From Owenia fusiformis (lineage: Eukaryota > Annelida > Polychaeta > Sabellida > Oweniidae): DNA of 64,000 bases. The DNA lies in the NCBI GenBank assembly GCA_903813345.2, contig CAIIXF020000009.1:6878030-6942029 (forward strand). The letters run 5' to 3'. Made by a program: the position numbers and the translations under genes. The notes below the pieces were generated by a model. It searched no databases. It had not been told where the DNA came from and saw nothing but the letters and a program-made list of their open reading frames with translations. Of this stretch, positions 9,709 through 20,785 are shown piece after piece. Position 1 is the first letter of the stretch. The number at the start of each line of letters is the position of its first letter.

Positions 9709-10272
9709 AGACTAAATTTACTTGTTTGCGTGAAGTACTTCAGGGTGTTTGACTTAGTGGTTCGCAACTCGTACAAAAGGCTGTGGTGTGTACTTGTATG
9801 TCTATGTATAAGTGCACATAAAAGAACACAGGGCTCCTTCAAGGAGGGGTTTCTGGGTCTATATTCCATGTTAATTACGCAAATTACGACCGTATATACG
9901 GGACATACCCAAGAGGTATTGCTCACCTTCATTGGTGGTAAACAAAATACAATACAATTAGATACAGCACAATTAGTAAGTTTTTCTCATAACAGAATGA
10001 CAGGCTGCGATGACAATAGCAATGTAGCTGTGTTTTTAATAACTCTTACTTGTGGTTTATCAGGCAATTGTGAGAAGGCCCTGTATCTGAGTAGAACATT
10101 ACAAATGATTATATAAGTCGATGTAATAACAAATAAAAGAGATATCATAATTTACTAGGTTGTGACAGGTGAAATGAAGAGCTTCTAAGTTTATGAATGA
10201 AAGATGTCAAATCAATATTAAACATTAATCAATCGTAATATCCTGAACTACATGTTAAAATCAAGATGTAGA
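9709..10272. other. Unannotated stretch with one long open frame
   Basis: A + strand frame stays open for 128 codons (9730-10116) but starts with GTG, shows no domain and has no splice or polyadenylation context. I do not call it a gene. Confidence 0.4.
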
Positions 10273-10769
10273 ATTGTGCTATTCTTTCAATAAAGCTAAG
10301 AGAGGATCTATTTCATTGTGCTATTCTTTCACTAAAGCTAAGAGAGGATCCATCTCATTGTGCTATTCTTTCACTAAAGCTAAGTGAGGATCTGTCTCAT
10401 TGTGCTATTCTTTCACTAAAGCTAAGTGAGGATCTGTCTCATTGTGCTATTCTTTCACTAAAGCTAAAAGAGGATATGAGGATCCATCTTATTGTGCTAT
10501 TCTTTCACTAAAGCTAAGTGAGGATCTATCTTATAGTGCTATTCTTTCACTAAAGCTAAAAGAGGATCTACCTCATTGTGCTATTCTTTCACTAAAGCTA
10601 AGTGAGGATCTGTCTCATTGTGCTATTCTTTCACTAAAGCTAAAAGAGGATCTACCTCATTGTGCTATTCTTTCACTAAAGCTAAGTGAGGATCTGTCTC
10701 ATTGTGCTATTCTTTCACTAAAGCTAAAAGAGGATCTACCTCATTGTGCTATTCTTTCACTAAAGCTAA
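10273..10769. repeat. 42-bp satellite array, left block
   Basis: About twelve copies of a 42-bp unit containing ATTGTGCTATTCTTTCACTA and AAGCTAAGTGAGGATCT. Because 42 is a multiple of three, a frame remains open through it, giving a 14-residue repeat; this is not evidence of a gene. In the right part two variants (AAAAGAGGATC and AAGTGAGGATC) alternate strictly, forming an 84-bp higher-order unit. The array resumes at 11453 after an inserted element. Confidence 0.95.
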
Positions 10770-11453
10770 TGGCCTAGTCACATAGCCCGGCCGATGTCCG
10801 GCATCGGTAGAGCTCGGTGGATTTTTTTGGTGCCACCGAGCTCTCCTCATCGGAAGCAGAGCTGGGTGACGTGAACGGACTCCGTCCGGACATCTTCAGG
10901 CGACCGACCGAACACCGGCTGGTGACCGTACGGAGTCTGTCTCAAAATGATAGTTTTTTTCTGCCGATGTGGCAGCAACTACCGGCCGGAGGTCGGCCGG
11001 ACATCGGAAGGAATACGGCCGGTACCCGAGCAGGTAACAGGACACCGTGCGATTGCCGGCCGGGTTGTTAACAGGCTTTGAACAGTGACCGGCCGATGCT
11101 CTGTCCCACATCGGCCGGAGCTCGGTCGGAGCTCGGCCGCTGTCCATTAAAAAACCTCGTCCTCTGGTTGTCTCAGATGCACAGGACACCGGCCGATACT
11201 CGGCCGTGCACCGGCCGATGTGTTTTCCGATGTGGTTACGATGGGGCTGCGATGACATGATGAGGGAGCTCGGTGAGAGCCCGGTGAAATTTAACTCCGA
11301 AGTTAAAATTTCACCGAGCTACCACCGATGCGGTTTTAAGCAACAAACGCCACGGATGTCCGGCCGGTGTCAGGCCGGTGTTCGGCCGAGTTCGGTGAAA
11401 ATTGCGTCGCTGGCTCATTGTAACCTCATCGGCCGGGCTATGTGACTAGGCCA
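10770..11453. mobile_element. GC-rich TIR element inserted in the 42-bp satellite
   Basis: Inverted ends TGGCCTAGTCACATAGCCCG and CGGGCTATGTGACTAGGCCA bound a 684-bp GC-rich block, striking in this AT-rich window. TAA lies on both sides. Removing the insert and one TAA restores the satellite phrase AAGCTAAAAGAGGATC exactly, so TAA is a 3-bp target duplication as made by PIF/Harbinger transposases. The interior is packed with GGCCGATG/CATCGGCC and GAGCTCGG words in both orientations. No transposase frame is present. Confidence 0.85.
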
Positions 11454-11720
11454 TAAAAGAGGATCTATCTTATTGTGCTATTCTTTCACTAAAGCTAAGA
11501 CTGAGGATCTATCTCATTGTGCTATTTGTTCACTAAAGCTAAGAGAGGGTCTATCTCATTGTGCTATTCTTTCACTTAAGCTAAGAGAGGATCTATCTCA
11601 TTGTGCTATTCTTTCACTAAAACTTAGAGAGGATCTATTTCATTGTGCTATTATTTCACTAAAGCTAAGAGAGGATCCATTTTATTGTGCTATTCTTTCA
11701 CTAAAGCTAAGAGAGAGTCT
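11454..11720. repeat. 42-bp satellite array, right block
   Basis: About six more copies of the satellite at 10273, more diverged (TTGTTCACTAAAG, AAAACTTAGAG), ending in AAGCTAAGAGAGAGTCTG. Confidence 0.9.
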
Positions 11721-12657
11721 GATAGACCAGAATGACTCCATCTAGGATAGCCTGATATAAACCCAGTGATTAGATAATGTTTCTCAAGAAAGCTTCATCA
11801 GGTGAAAAAAACTGTCTGAGACAATGCAATTAAGAATCCCAATATAGAACACCATTAATTCCCTCGTGAATAGCCATTCTCAAACAAAGGCAAAGCAAAC
11901 TTGACACAGTAAGCATATTTCAAGCACATGACAGGCGGAGGTGTTTCCCTATATTGGATGGGATAACCAATAATAGCTTTTATTATTGCAATAAATTGGT
12001 ACATTAGAGTTTTCCTCAAATTCTGAACTTTTTAGCTTCCTGGTTTCCTAGTGTTCAATGTGATATAGATTTTTATTATAAGGGAGGTAATGCCTCTTTC
12101 TAAAAGCTAAAAAAGCAGGTAAAACGCAGGATTTGGGTATTTTCATTTTAGAGCAAATTTTTCTGATGGCTTCCACCTCAAGTAGACTATTACGAGCATA
12201 CTTACTGAATAAGTGAAATATAATTAGACAGCATGATCCTAACGTAAGAGTAGTAAGTCCCTAAATTAAGAGTAATAAGTCCCTAAATTATACATTATGT
12301 ATACTAATAAAGTCCCTTAATTATATATTATTTATCCAAGTAGACTAGATTCTAGTATAACTCATATGGCCAATAATTATGCTGCAGACATCGTACAAAG
12401 ACTTTAGGTATCAGTCAGCTTAACCAGAAGGTATAAATCATTTTATAACTATCCTATTGCAATTAAGAGTGAATTAAATGCATCATGCAAGAGAAAGGAA
12501 ACCGTGAAAGAAATATGCCTCAGGTCTGACTTAATTAACACATCAAAGAGTTGTTATATTGAGATATATTGAAAGAATATGTTCTTGATGCAGTATCAAA
12601 ACATGATTTATTGATTATAATGATCAGAGATAACATCTGCGATATGACGATTGTGTT
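11721..12657. other. Unannotated AT-rich stretch
   Basis: A short duplicated phrase AGTAAGTCCCTAAATTA / AATAAGTCCCTAAATTA lies at about 12251 and 12272. No gene recognised. Confidence 0.4.
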
Positions 12658-12861
12658 CACTCTACTATACCTTACCCCTATAAATGCATAAGTTTGTCTT
12701 ATTGTATTGTTTAGTATATTTTTGAAAGTACCTTATTAACATCTAACAGTCATCCAATAAACCATTCATAAGCAGTAGACACATAAAAACAAATAACATA
12801 ATCATTACTGATAAGCCAAATGGGTTGCTCATGAACACCAAATGCAAGGTATAGTAGAGTG
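12658..12861. mobile_element. MITE with CACTCTACTATACCTT ends, copy 1
   Basis: CACTCTACTATACCTTACCC at the left is matched by AAGGTATAGTAGAGTG at the right (204 bp). TGTT flanks both sides (12654-12657 and 12862-12865), a possible 4-bp duplication. An inverted copy lies at 20570-20785. Confidence 0.8.
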
Positions 12862-12989
12862 TGTTAAATAAGAAGCAATTAACTACCATGTAAACAGTCG
12901 CTCTTATGAAATAAGACATGTAGAAAATAGATTGATCAGTAAAATCATTGGTAAGCAAGAGCAATCGCATATATAAAATACAAAAGTAA

Positions 12990-13100
12990 AGGCATTGCGA
13001 AATGTCACCATTTGTCATTTGTAGCAGACACCAAACTCCAAACACCGAATGTCAACCACCACCCACAAAAAGTTTGAGAATATAGTCACCACTTGTGGTG
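12990..13100. repeat. Dispersed repeat, GACACCAAACnCCAAACACC type
   Basis: The phrase run ATGTCACCATTTGTC, CAGACACCAAAC, CCAACCACC/CACAAAAA also occurs at 16341-16560 (tandem) and about 22475-22590. It is a dispersed family of unknown class. Confidence 0.55.
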
Positions 13101-13130
13101 GTAACATAATAAGTAAGAATATTATCAACC

Positions 13131-13694
13131 TTAAAGGAATATTCCTTGCCAAACCATCTCTCTCCTCATATGGTAGCTATAACCATATATATGCTTGCCA
13201 TGTTTAGCAAAACACGCAAAAATGTTTTGATATGGTCAAATTTGATCACTTAGAAATGTGATGCTCAATTCCAGTAAGCTGCCATCTTTTAAGATTTCAC
13301 ACAGGAAGTGATGTCATCGACTCTCAACTTTGCATATAGCATTAGGTGAGGAGCTATTAAGAATTACAAAACCAGCTAAATATTCTTTTTCAACTTTATA
13401 TATTATTTAATCCTTCTGAAAATCTCTTCTTTTATTCTAAGTTAACAAGCCCTGAAAATATTTTTGCACAGAAAGTAATGATCACTTGTCTAGAAGTGAT
13501 TTTGTGCTACTTTCCTATGACATCACTTCCTGCAAGAAATCTTAAAAGATGGCAGCTCACTGGAAATAAGCACTAGATTTTTAAATGATCAATATTGACC
13601 ATATTAAAACATTTTTGCTAAATATGGAAACTATATATATGATTATAGCTACCATATCAAGAGAGAAAGGGTCTGGCAAGGAATATTCCTTTAA
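13131..13694. mobile_element. TTAA-bounded foldback, AGGAATATTCCTTGCCA ends
   Basis: TTAA then AGGAATATTCCTTGCCA at the left is mirrored by TGGCAAGGAATATTCCT then TTAA at the right. The arms pair over about 190 bp with small gaps (CTGCCATCTTTTAAGATTTC against its complement near 13530-13555). No coding sequence. Confidence 0.8.
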
Positions 13695-14920
13695 AAAATT
13701 AATATTTAACTGAATACGAGTTTTATAACAGCTAATGTATAACCATTGGCTTGCAACTAAATAGTTCACTGCATCAGAGGTATATAATTCTTATTTTCAC
13801 AATTTAGATCATAGGCTATTTGGTTAAACTATACCTGTTTTTCATGATTTTTCTCATTTTCAATTCAAGTGGGTGAAAGTGCAAGCCTAATATGAAAATC
13901 TCAAGTGGGTGCAGCACCCACTTGCTTCAGTGCAAAAGAGACCACTGGGTTAAATATGTACTCATAATTAACTGATTCTAACACATTCAATATGGATTAC
14001 CTCATAATCAACACAGACCACATCCCACTGACAATATTGTAGCACGAAACAGTCACAATCATGACTTCTGAGAAAATTAATTTTATATCGTCTTTCACTG
14101 TTATTCTAATTATGGTATCAAATCTCATGTAAAAGCAGGTGTATGGTATTAAATGGCACTTATCTCTATCACACCTTGACAGGAAGGTGGGTAGACTTTG
14201 ACAATGGTTTTAGGCAAATTCAAAGCAGTCCCCAACCCCTATCATTCTACATAGGCTTTTTTCTCAAGTGCCTGCAACACTCTTATTTTCACAATTCAGA
14301 CAGAAATTGGTCAGAATATGCCAATTTTTCATGATTTTCCTCATTTTCAAGTGATTACAAATAGATTTTCAGGTGGGTGCAAATGGATTTTCAGGTAGAT
14401 GCAAATGGATTTTTAAGTGGGTGCAAATAGATTTATAGGTGGGTGCAAGCCTGTTCTTAAAATCTCAGGAACACTTTGAGTTGAATCTTGGATGAGCTCT
14501 TAACCCAATAAGATCTGATATTATGTCACATATTATAACGCCCTTATAATCATTTAAAAGAGAATTTCATCTACACGCTTTGAATGAGACATAATGGATT
14601 AAAAACACAGTGATCTCCCAAGCATTAAAGCAAGAAGGTGCAGCACCCACCTGAGATTTTAAAAACACTTGCACTCACCTAAGAATTCATTTGCACCCAT
14701 TTTAAAATGAGAAAAATGAAATCATAGAATCAATACTTGATAAAATGTTTTCTGATTATGAAATACAAATCAAGAATCATTCTACAAACAAAATATCCAA
14801 AACTAAAAAATGGCTTGAAGCTAACAAGTGAGCACATCTAGGCATATTGACCATAAAAATATGAGCAATTTGGGACCAACTATCAATTCCAAATTATCAA
14901 AGGAACACAATATTACCCTC
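13695..14920. repeat. GTGGGTGCA-rich dispersed repeat region
   Basis: Words such as AAGTGGGTGCA, AGGTGGGTGCAAATGGATTT and their complements recur at about 13868-13925, 14370-14450 and 14636-14700. Similar words occur at about 25540-25610 and 63060-63260. No exon is seen. Confidence 0.5.
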
Positions 14921-14925
14921 CGCAT

Positions 14926-14982
14926 AGAGTGAAGACGAAGCTCTCTTTTAAGAAGCAAAGTTAAACGAATGCAAAGGGTAAC
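14926..14982 (+). repeat. Dispersed repeat fragment, AAGCTCTCTTTTAAGAAG type
   Basis: GAGTGAAGACGAAGCTCTCT then ATGCAAAGGGTAA: the same module as at 8119-8174, 30233-30294 (inverted), 32090-32157 and 58961-58999. Confidence 0.75.
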
Positions 14983-15619
14983 ATAACATTGACCAATCTT
15001 GTAAATCAAGCCAGCTATTGTCACTTTACAAAAGCATATATAAGATTAACTATTTGCTCATTTTCAAACACTTTCAACAATTTTCTTTCGGTGGATTTCT
15101 GCATGGGAAATATGACATTATATATCTAACCAATATTCCCTTAGTTTCAATGGTTCACCGAAACAGGTCAGGATTCGTAGAAAAGGTTGTGGCATTATGG
15201 TTTGTCATGCCTAGCTCAATATATATAATAGGTTTTATAATACCAATATCATGTTATATTACTGTAACACATGAATCATGAAATAATATTGAAGCCCCTA
15301 TCCTGTTACGAAGATAAGCTTACAATTTGAATCTCTTTAGTTAATGCTTTATCATTCCATGTAATATTTTCTGATTACTGAATGTAATATTGAATTCTGT
15401 TTGTGATAGTTAGAAGCTATAGAACATAAAACATTTCATAGTTCGAATTGTTTCATTGAAACTGTTGAGCGATGGATTTGAACAAGAAGGATTTCATGAA
15501 GTCACATCACTCGTGAATCATCATATCAATCATGGTTTGAAGGGGGTCAGTTATCACATTTAACTAAATAGTTTACTTGTCAATGGATGTGTTATCTAAT
15601 AGACATGTAATAGCTTTGT
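14983..15619. other. Unannotated AT-rich stretch
   Basis: No gene or repeat could be supported. Confidence 0.4.
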
Positions 15620-16112
15620 ACACAATGATCTCCTTTGTATGTTCATCTCCATTGTCATACATGATATTTCCAGTAAAACCTGTATAATCCAAATGCCACC
15701 AGGACCAACTAAGTGTTCAGGTTGATGTGTTAACATTTCAAGGTTTTTTATATGAAAGTATATGGTCAAAAAGTTTTCAAATTGAGAGGCATTCAGTATA
15801 GAGAGGTGTTTTACATCACATATAGCTCAGGTCGATATAGTAAAATAAATGCCTTCTAAACTAGCACTAAAACCCCTAGAACTGGCACGGCAAGGTGGTT
15901 ATAATGATCAATCTCCCCTTCGTATGTTCAACTCCATTGTCATACATGTTATTTCCAGTATAGCCCAAATGTCACCAGGACCAACTAAAAGTTGACAGGT
16001 GTTTCAAGGGTTTTTGACAAGACAGTGTGCGGCACATTACAAAGTAAGACCCAAAAAAAGTGTTCAAATTGAGAGGCGTTCAGTATAGAGAGGTGTTTGG
16101 ACAAGTTTTACT
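15620..16112. repeat. Direct duplication of about 285 bp, AGGTGTTTTAC type
   Basis: ATGTTCATCTCCATTGTCAT, CCAGGACCAACTAA and AGAGGCGTTCAGTATAGAGA-type phrases each occur twice about 285 bp apart. The ends carry AGGTGTTT(GG)ACAAGTTTTACTGTA words shared with about 32760-32805 and 53935-53975. Confidence 0.65.
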
Positions 16113-16340
16113 GTATTATGTGATTGTACTGACCTACATGTACGCTGCCAGCTCTCTGCACCTGATGTAGCTGAGGGGGGGGGGGGTGAACACCTGGAAA
16201 TAATAATGATACCATGTATTAGTATTAGGGCTTAATAATTGGGTAGAATGAACCAATATTATGCAGTCTATTTTGCATGAGGCCCCCCCTCTCCCCCTTC
16301 CCTGACTTACAGGAAGGGTTGGGGACTTTGACAAAATAAA

Positions 16341-16560
16341 ACAATATGTCACCATTTTTAGTTATCACCACCTTTAAGTTACAGACACCGAACACCAACC
16401 ACCTAACACCATCTACAAAAATGTTGGAGACAATAACAATATGTCACCATTTGTAGTTATCACCATCTTTAAGTTATAGACACCGAACACCAACCACCTA
16501 ACACCATCCACAAAAAAGTACTATAACAATATATCACCATTTGTACTGTAGACATCTTTA
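16341..16560. repeat. Tandem repeat, about 95-bp unit, 2 to 3 copies
   Basis: ACAATATGTCACCATTT starts units at about 16341 and 16437, with a shorter third (ACAATATATCACCATTT) at about 16526. Each unit holds CACCGAACACCAACCACC. Confidence 0.8.
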
Positions 16561-16879
16561 ATTTCGCGTTGTGTATATTTTTGCTATATTTGCGGGATGC
16601 CCTCCATCCGCGAAAAAAACACACGAATTATTAGCTACACATGTATATCTAGGATAGTTGTCCCTGTATACTGGTGACTACTGTTACCATAACCCCCTCA
16701 CAAAGACCATGTATGTGAACATGTAAAATTAGGTAGTTCAGGGATTAATTTCCCCTTCATAGTATTTATTTGTCTGATTGAATAAGGGTAAATGTAATTA
16801 AGTCCCTGGAAAAACCAATTGAGATGTGGACAGTAATCCTTGGCGGTCATACTATTACACGATCACGTAAAGGTTCTCT

Positions 16880-17377
16880 TTAACACCCCAGTCACATTTG
16901 TCACACGGCGGCCGCAAGTCGACCGCAGATCAATTAATTCGGTGAATATCTGCGGCGAGCGTAGAAAAACTATGCTCGTCTTGCGGCCTCCGTATGGCGT
17001 ATGCAGATTTTTACAGGCCGCAGGGTCACCGTAGAAATTATAACTCGGAGTTATAATATTTGTTCATTTCTGAGGTCCCCGTAGAAATCAACTGGCTCAA
17101 CAAGATTGAATCAATATTTGACAATGTTTCACGATCACTTTTCATTTGATATTACATCCTAGCACTATGAATAACATTTATAAATTGTCCCGATGTAAAT
17201 AAAATGAAAAAAGTATTATTTATCAACAGAAATTTAAAATTCACCGTGCGGCTGCCGTGGGAAATGTGACTGCAAAAGTATGAGAGCGCAGAAATTCCCC
17301 GGCGAGCGTAGAAATGTTACTGGCCGCAGAAATGATAGACCGCAAGGTCGCTGTAGGAAATGTGACTGGGGTGTTAA
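16880..17377. mobile_element. TTAA-bounded TIR element, CACCCCAGTCACATTTG ends
   Basis: TTAA-CACCCCAGTCACATTTG at the left is mirrored by AAATGTGACTGGGGTG-TTAA at the right. The interior is GC-richer than its surroundings and holds GCGGCCGC-, GCCGCAGA- and GGTCGCTGTAG-type words in inverted pairs. No transposase. Confidence 0.8.
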
Positions 17378-17668
17378 ACATGGAGCTTAATCTTTCTAAT
17401 GTCACCTTCTGTAAATTCTCAATTCTGTCAATTGTCCATGCATGAATCTTTGTGACCTTAACCTAGATATGATGTCACTTTGACAATCCTGGTTTTATAG
17501 ACCCTTTATTACTGAGACAACATTTAAATCTATTGAGGGTTATAGGAAGATAATCTATGACTCTTCTATGACTTTTCTAGGATGATTTAGTTAACATTGG
17601 TTAGAGTTACATAACAGATTTAATTGCTTCGTTAGGAAGCTTTTAACAAGAACACAAATGTGTACAAA

Positions 17669-19311
17669 ATGTCCCCACCTATGGGTGATCCTGTCAAATG
17701 GTTATCCTAAAAATGAGTAGACAAGACTTTACCGACACAATTTGATGACGGAAAATCCAAAATGGCCACCTTAAAATTTACCTAGAATGCCAAAAAACTA
17801 ATCAGATCTAGATTTTCATACTAAGAATCATCTCTGAAAATTTGAAATTGATCTACAAAACGGTTCACCTAAAAACGCGTAGACAAGACTTTACGGGCAG
17901 GATTTTAAGACGGAAAATCCAAAATGGCTGCCTTGGCATTTATCCAGAATGCCAAAAAACTAATCAGATCTAGATTTTCATACTAAGAATCATCCCTGAA
18001 AATTTGAAATTGATCTACAAAACGGTTCACCTAAAAACGCATAGACAAGACTTTACGGGCAGGATTTTAAGATGGAAAATCCAAAATGGCTGCCTTGACA
18101 TTTATCCAGAATGCCAAAAAACTGATCAGATCTAGATTTTCATATAAAGAATCATCCCTGAAAATTTGAAATTGATCTACCAAACGGTTCACCGGGAAAT
18201 GCGTAGACAAAACTCTACAGACAAGATTTTAGGACGGAAAATCCAAAATGGCTGCCTTGGCATTTACCCAGAATGCCCAAATACTAATCAGATCTAGATT
18301 TTCATACTAAAAATCATCCCTGAAAATTTGAAATTGATCTACAGAACTGTTCACCTGGAAATGCGTAGACAAGACTTTACAGACAATATTTTAGGACGGA
18401 AAATCCAAAATGGCTGCCTTGACAATTACCCAGAATGCCAAAAAACTAATCAGTTGTACATTTTCATATTAAGGATCATCCCTGAAAAATTGAAATTGAT
18501 CTACCAAACAGTTCACCTGAAAACGCGTAGACAAGACTTTACAGACAAGATTTTAGGACGGAAAATCCAAAATGGCTGCCTTGACATTTACCCAGAATGC
18601 CAAAAAACTAATCAGATCTAGATTTTTATACTAAGAATCATCCCTGAAAATCAAGAATTGATCCACCAAACGGTTCACCTGAAAACACGTAGACAAGACT
18701 CCACAGACAAGATTTGAGGACAGAAAAATCCAAAATGGCTGACAATAAAAAAGTGATCATGAGTTTTTGCTGATTTCTTTTTACAAAATTATCACATATA
18801 AATACTGTTAACAACAACATAGGCTTTAACAACAAAGTACATCTGAAATTATTTATAAAGCTACTAAATAGTTAGAATATGAAAACTCAAAAACACCATT
18901 CAATATGATACAAAGTATTATCGTGCGCTAACTTTTCTTAAGACATTCAAAACGGCTGACATGACTGAGCTAACAGGTCCAAAACCTAATCAGATCTAGA
19001 ATGAAGTGAGCTGAACAAGATGTTAAAGTTTTAAAAGCAACTGTGAAGCCGTTTTTCTTAAAGTTTGCAGACAAGGATTTTAGCATTTGACTTCAAAATG
19101 GCCGACAGGAAGTAGGTATCGAGTTAATTTTTTTTCATCCACATCTGTATGCACTCATAAGTTATCCCTGAAAATTTGAAGGTGATATCTGTAGCGGTTT
19201 TGGAGAAAACTCCCGGACGTACGGACGGACAGACGGACGGACGGACAGACGGACGGACAGACGGACGCGCCTAGGCCGACAATATGGCCCCACACTATGT
19301 GGTGGGGACAT
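17669..19311. mobile_element. 1.64-kb repeat element with ATGTCCCCACC ends and 162-bp internal repeats
   Basis: It begins ATGTCCCCACCTATG and ends GTGGTGGGGACAT, an imperfect inverted pair. Seven tandem copies of a 162-bp unit fill 17690-18740; the phrase GAAAATCCAAAATGGC starts at about 17751, 17913, 18075, 18237, 18399, 18561 and 18723. The right part ends in an (ACGG)n/(GGAC)n run at about 19213-19266 followed by CACACTATGTGGTGGGGACA. 162 is a multiple of three, which explains an open frame inside it. No enzyme is encoded and no clear target duplication was found. Confidence 0.75.
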
Positions 19312-19639
19312 AATAAAAGGCTTCATAACGAAGATGATATTTTGAGGTATTAAACACTACAAAGGCACAAAATGCTTCATTATAAAGCTTTTTGTCAAAG
19401 TGTTTCTGAGAGAAAAATCTAATGCTGCAATGCAACAGATACCATTGACAATCCCACAATACAAGACATTTATTTCTTTGCAAAGAGTCACTGTTTAATT
19501 GATAACGAGAAAGTAACATTATCATGCTATTGTTGGCAATGACGTCAAAATTCCACATTTATTATTAACATAGCATATCAAACATACTACTGCAACTCAA
19601 AGGGGATGAGTCAATGAACTCTAACATGTATGAATAAGT

Positions 19640-20350
19640 TACAATTGTCCAAATAACATGAGTAACAATTACAAGTATGAATGAGTTACATGTATAAATA
19701 AGTTACATGTGTAAATAAGTTACAATTACAAGTGTTAATTAATAAGTTATATGTATGAATAAGTTACATATGTAAATATGTTATGATTTCAAGTGTGAAT
19801 AAGTTACATGTATGAATAAGTTACATATGTAAATATGTTATGATTTCAAGTGTGAATAAGTTATATGTGTGAATAAGTTACATATGTAAATATGTTATGA
19901 TTTCAAGTGTGAATAAGTTACATGTATGAATAAGTTACATATGTAAATATGTTATGATTTCAAGTGTGAATAAGTTATATGTGTGAATAAGTTACATATG
20001 TAAATAAGTTATGATTTCAAGTGTGAATAAGTTATATGTATGAATAAGTTACATATGTGAATAAGTTATGATTTCAAGTGTGAATAAGTTATATGTATGA
20101 ATAAGTTACATATGTAAATAAGTTATGATTTCAAGTGTGAATAAGTTTTATGTATGAATAAGTTACATATGTAAATAAGTTATGATTTCAAGTGTGAATA
20201 AGTTATATGTATGAATAAGTTACATATGTAAATAAGTTATGATTTCAAGTGTGAATAAGGTACATGTATGAATAAGTTACATATGTAAATAAGTTATGAT
20301 TTCAAGTGTGAATAAGTTACATGTATGAATAAGTTACATATGTGATTAAG
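19640..20350. repeat. 57-bp tandem repeat, about 12 copies
   Basis: The phrase GATTTCAAGTGTGAATAAGT recurs every 57 bp (19785, 19842, 19899 and on). Inside each unit are two or three decayed versions of TGAATAAGTTACATATG, so the 57-bp unit itself grew from a word of about 19 bp. Confidence 0.95.
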
Positions 20351-20569
20351 TTTTAAAAAAGGTTGTGAAAAAATAAAACACGTAAGTAAACAAATGCTGA
20401 TTAGTCTTATGAATTTTTTATAATTTCCCGATACTGATTACATTTTCAGGAATTTTGAGATCAAATAAAATGGCCATAGTTATTTCACAAAAATTCAATA
20501 ATAGATTTCATCATTGTTGGCATGCATGAACAACAACATATATGCGATGGTTTTATACAGGCTCTCATT

Positions 20570-20785
20570 CACTCTACTATACCTTGCATTTGGTGTTCAT
20601 GAGCAACCCATTTGGCTTATTAGTAATGATTATGTTATTTGTTTTTATTGTCTGTTCCTTATTAATGGTTTATCGGATGACTGTTTGATGTTAATAGGGT
20701 ACTTTAAAAATATACTAAACAATACATTGTTAATTAGACGAACAGAGTATCTTATGCATTTCTAGGGGTAAGGTATAGTAGAGTG
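20570..20785. mobile_element. MITE with CACTCTACTATACCTT ends, copy 2 (inverted)
   Basis: This is the same element as at 12658 in the other orientation: left end CACTCTACTATACCTTGCAT, right end GGGGTAAGGTATAGTAGAGTG minus one base. 216 bp. Flanks (CATT and TTAT) show no duplication. Confidence 0.8.

Noticed and set aside
9730-10116. Open frame of 128 codons
   Set aside because: It starts with GTG, has no domain, no convincing splice or polyadenylation signals, and begins only 22 bases after the tRNA-like repeat; most likely chance.
10442-10777. Apparent protein of 14-residue repeats
   Set aside because: It is the translation of the 42-bp satellite, whose unit length is a multiple of three; the right block (11473-11745) shows the same artefact.
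10817-11445. Several open frames in the GC-rich block
   Set aside because: They result from GC richness and inverted GGCCG words inside a transposon; frames on both strands are equally open.
10273-11720. Regular repeats that might suggest a CRISPR array
   Set aside because: The units are contiguous with no unique spacers, and the DNA is eukaryotic. The same holds for the arrays at 3003, 19640, 41106, 59852 and 63447.
18328-18621. Open frame with two near-identical halves
   Set aside because: It translates the 162-bp tandem units of the element at 17669 and carries no domain.
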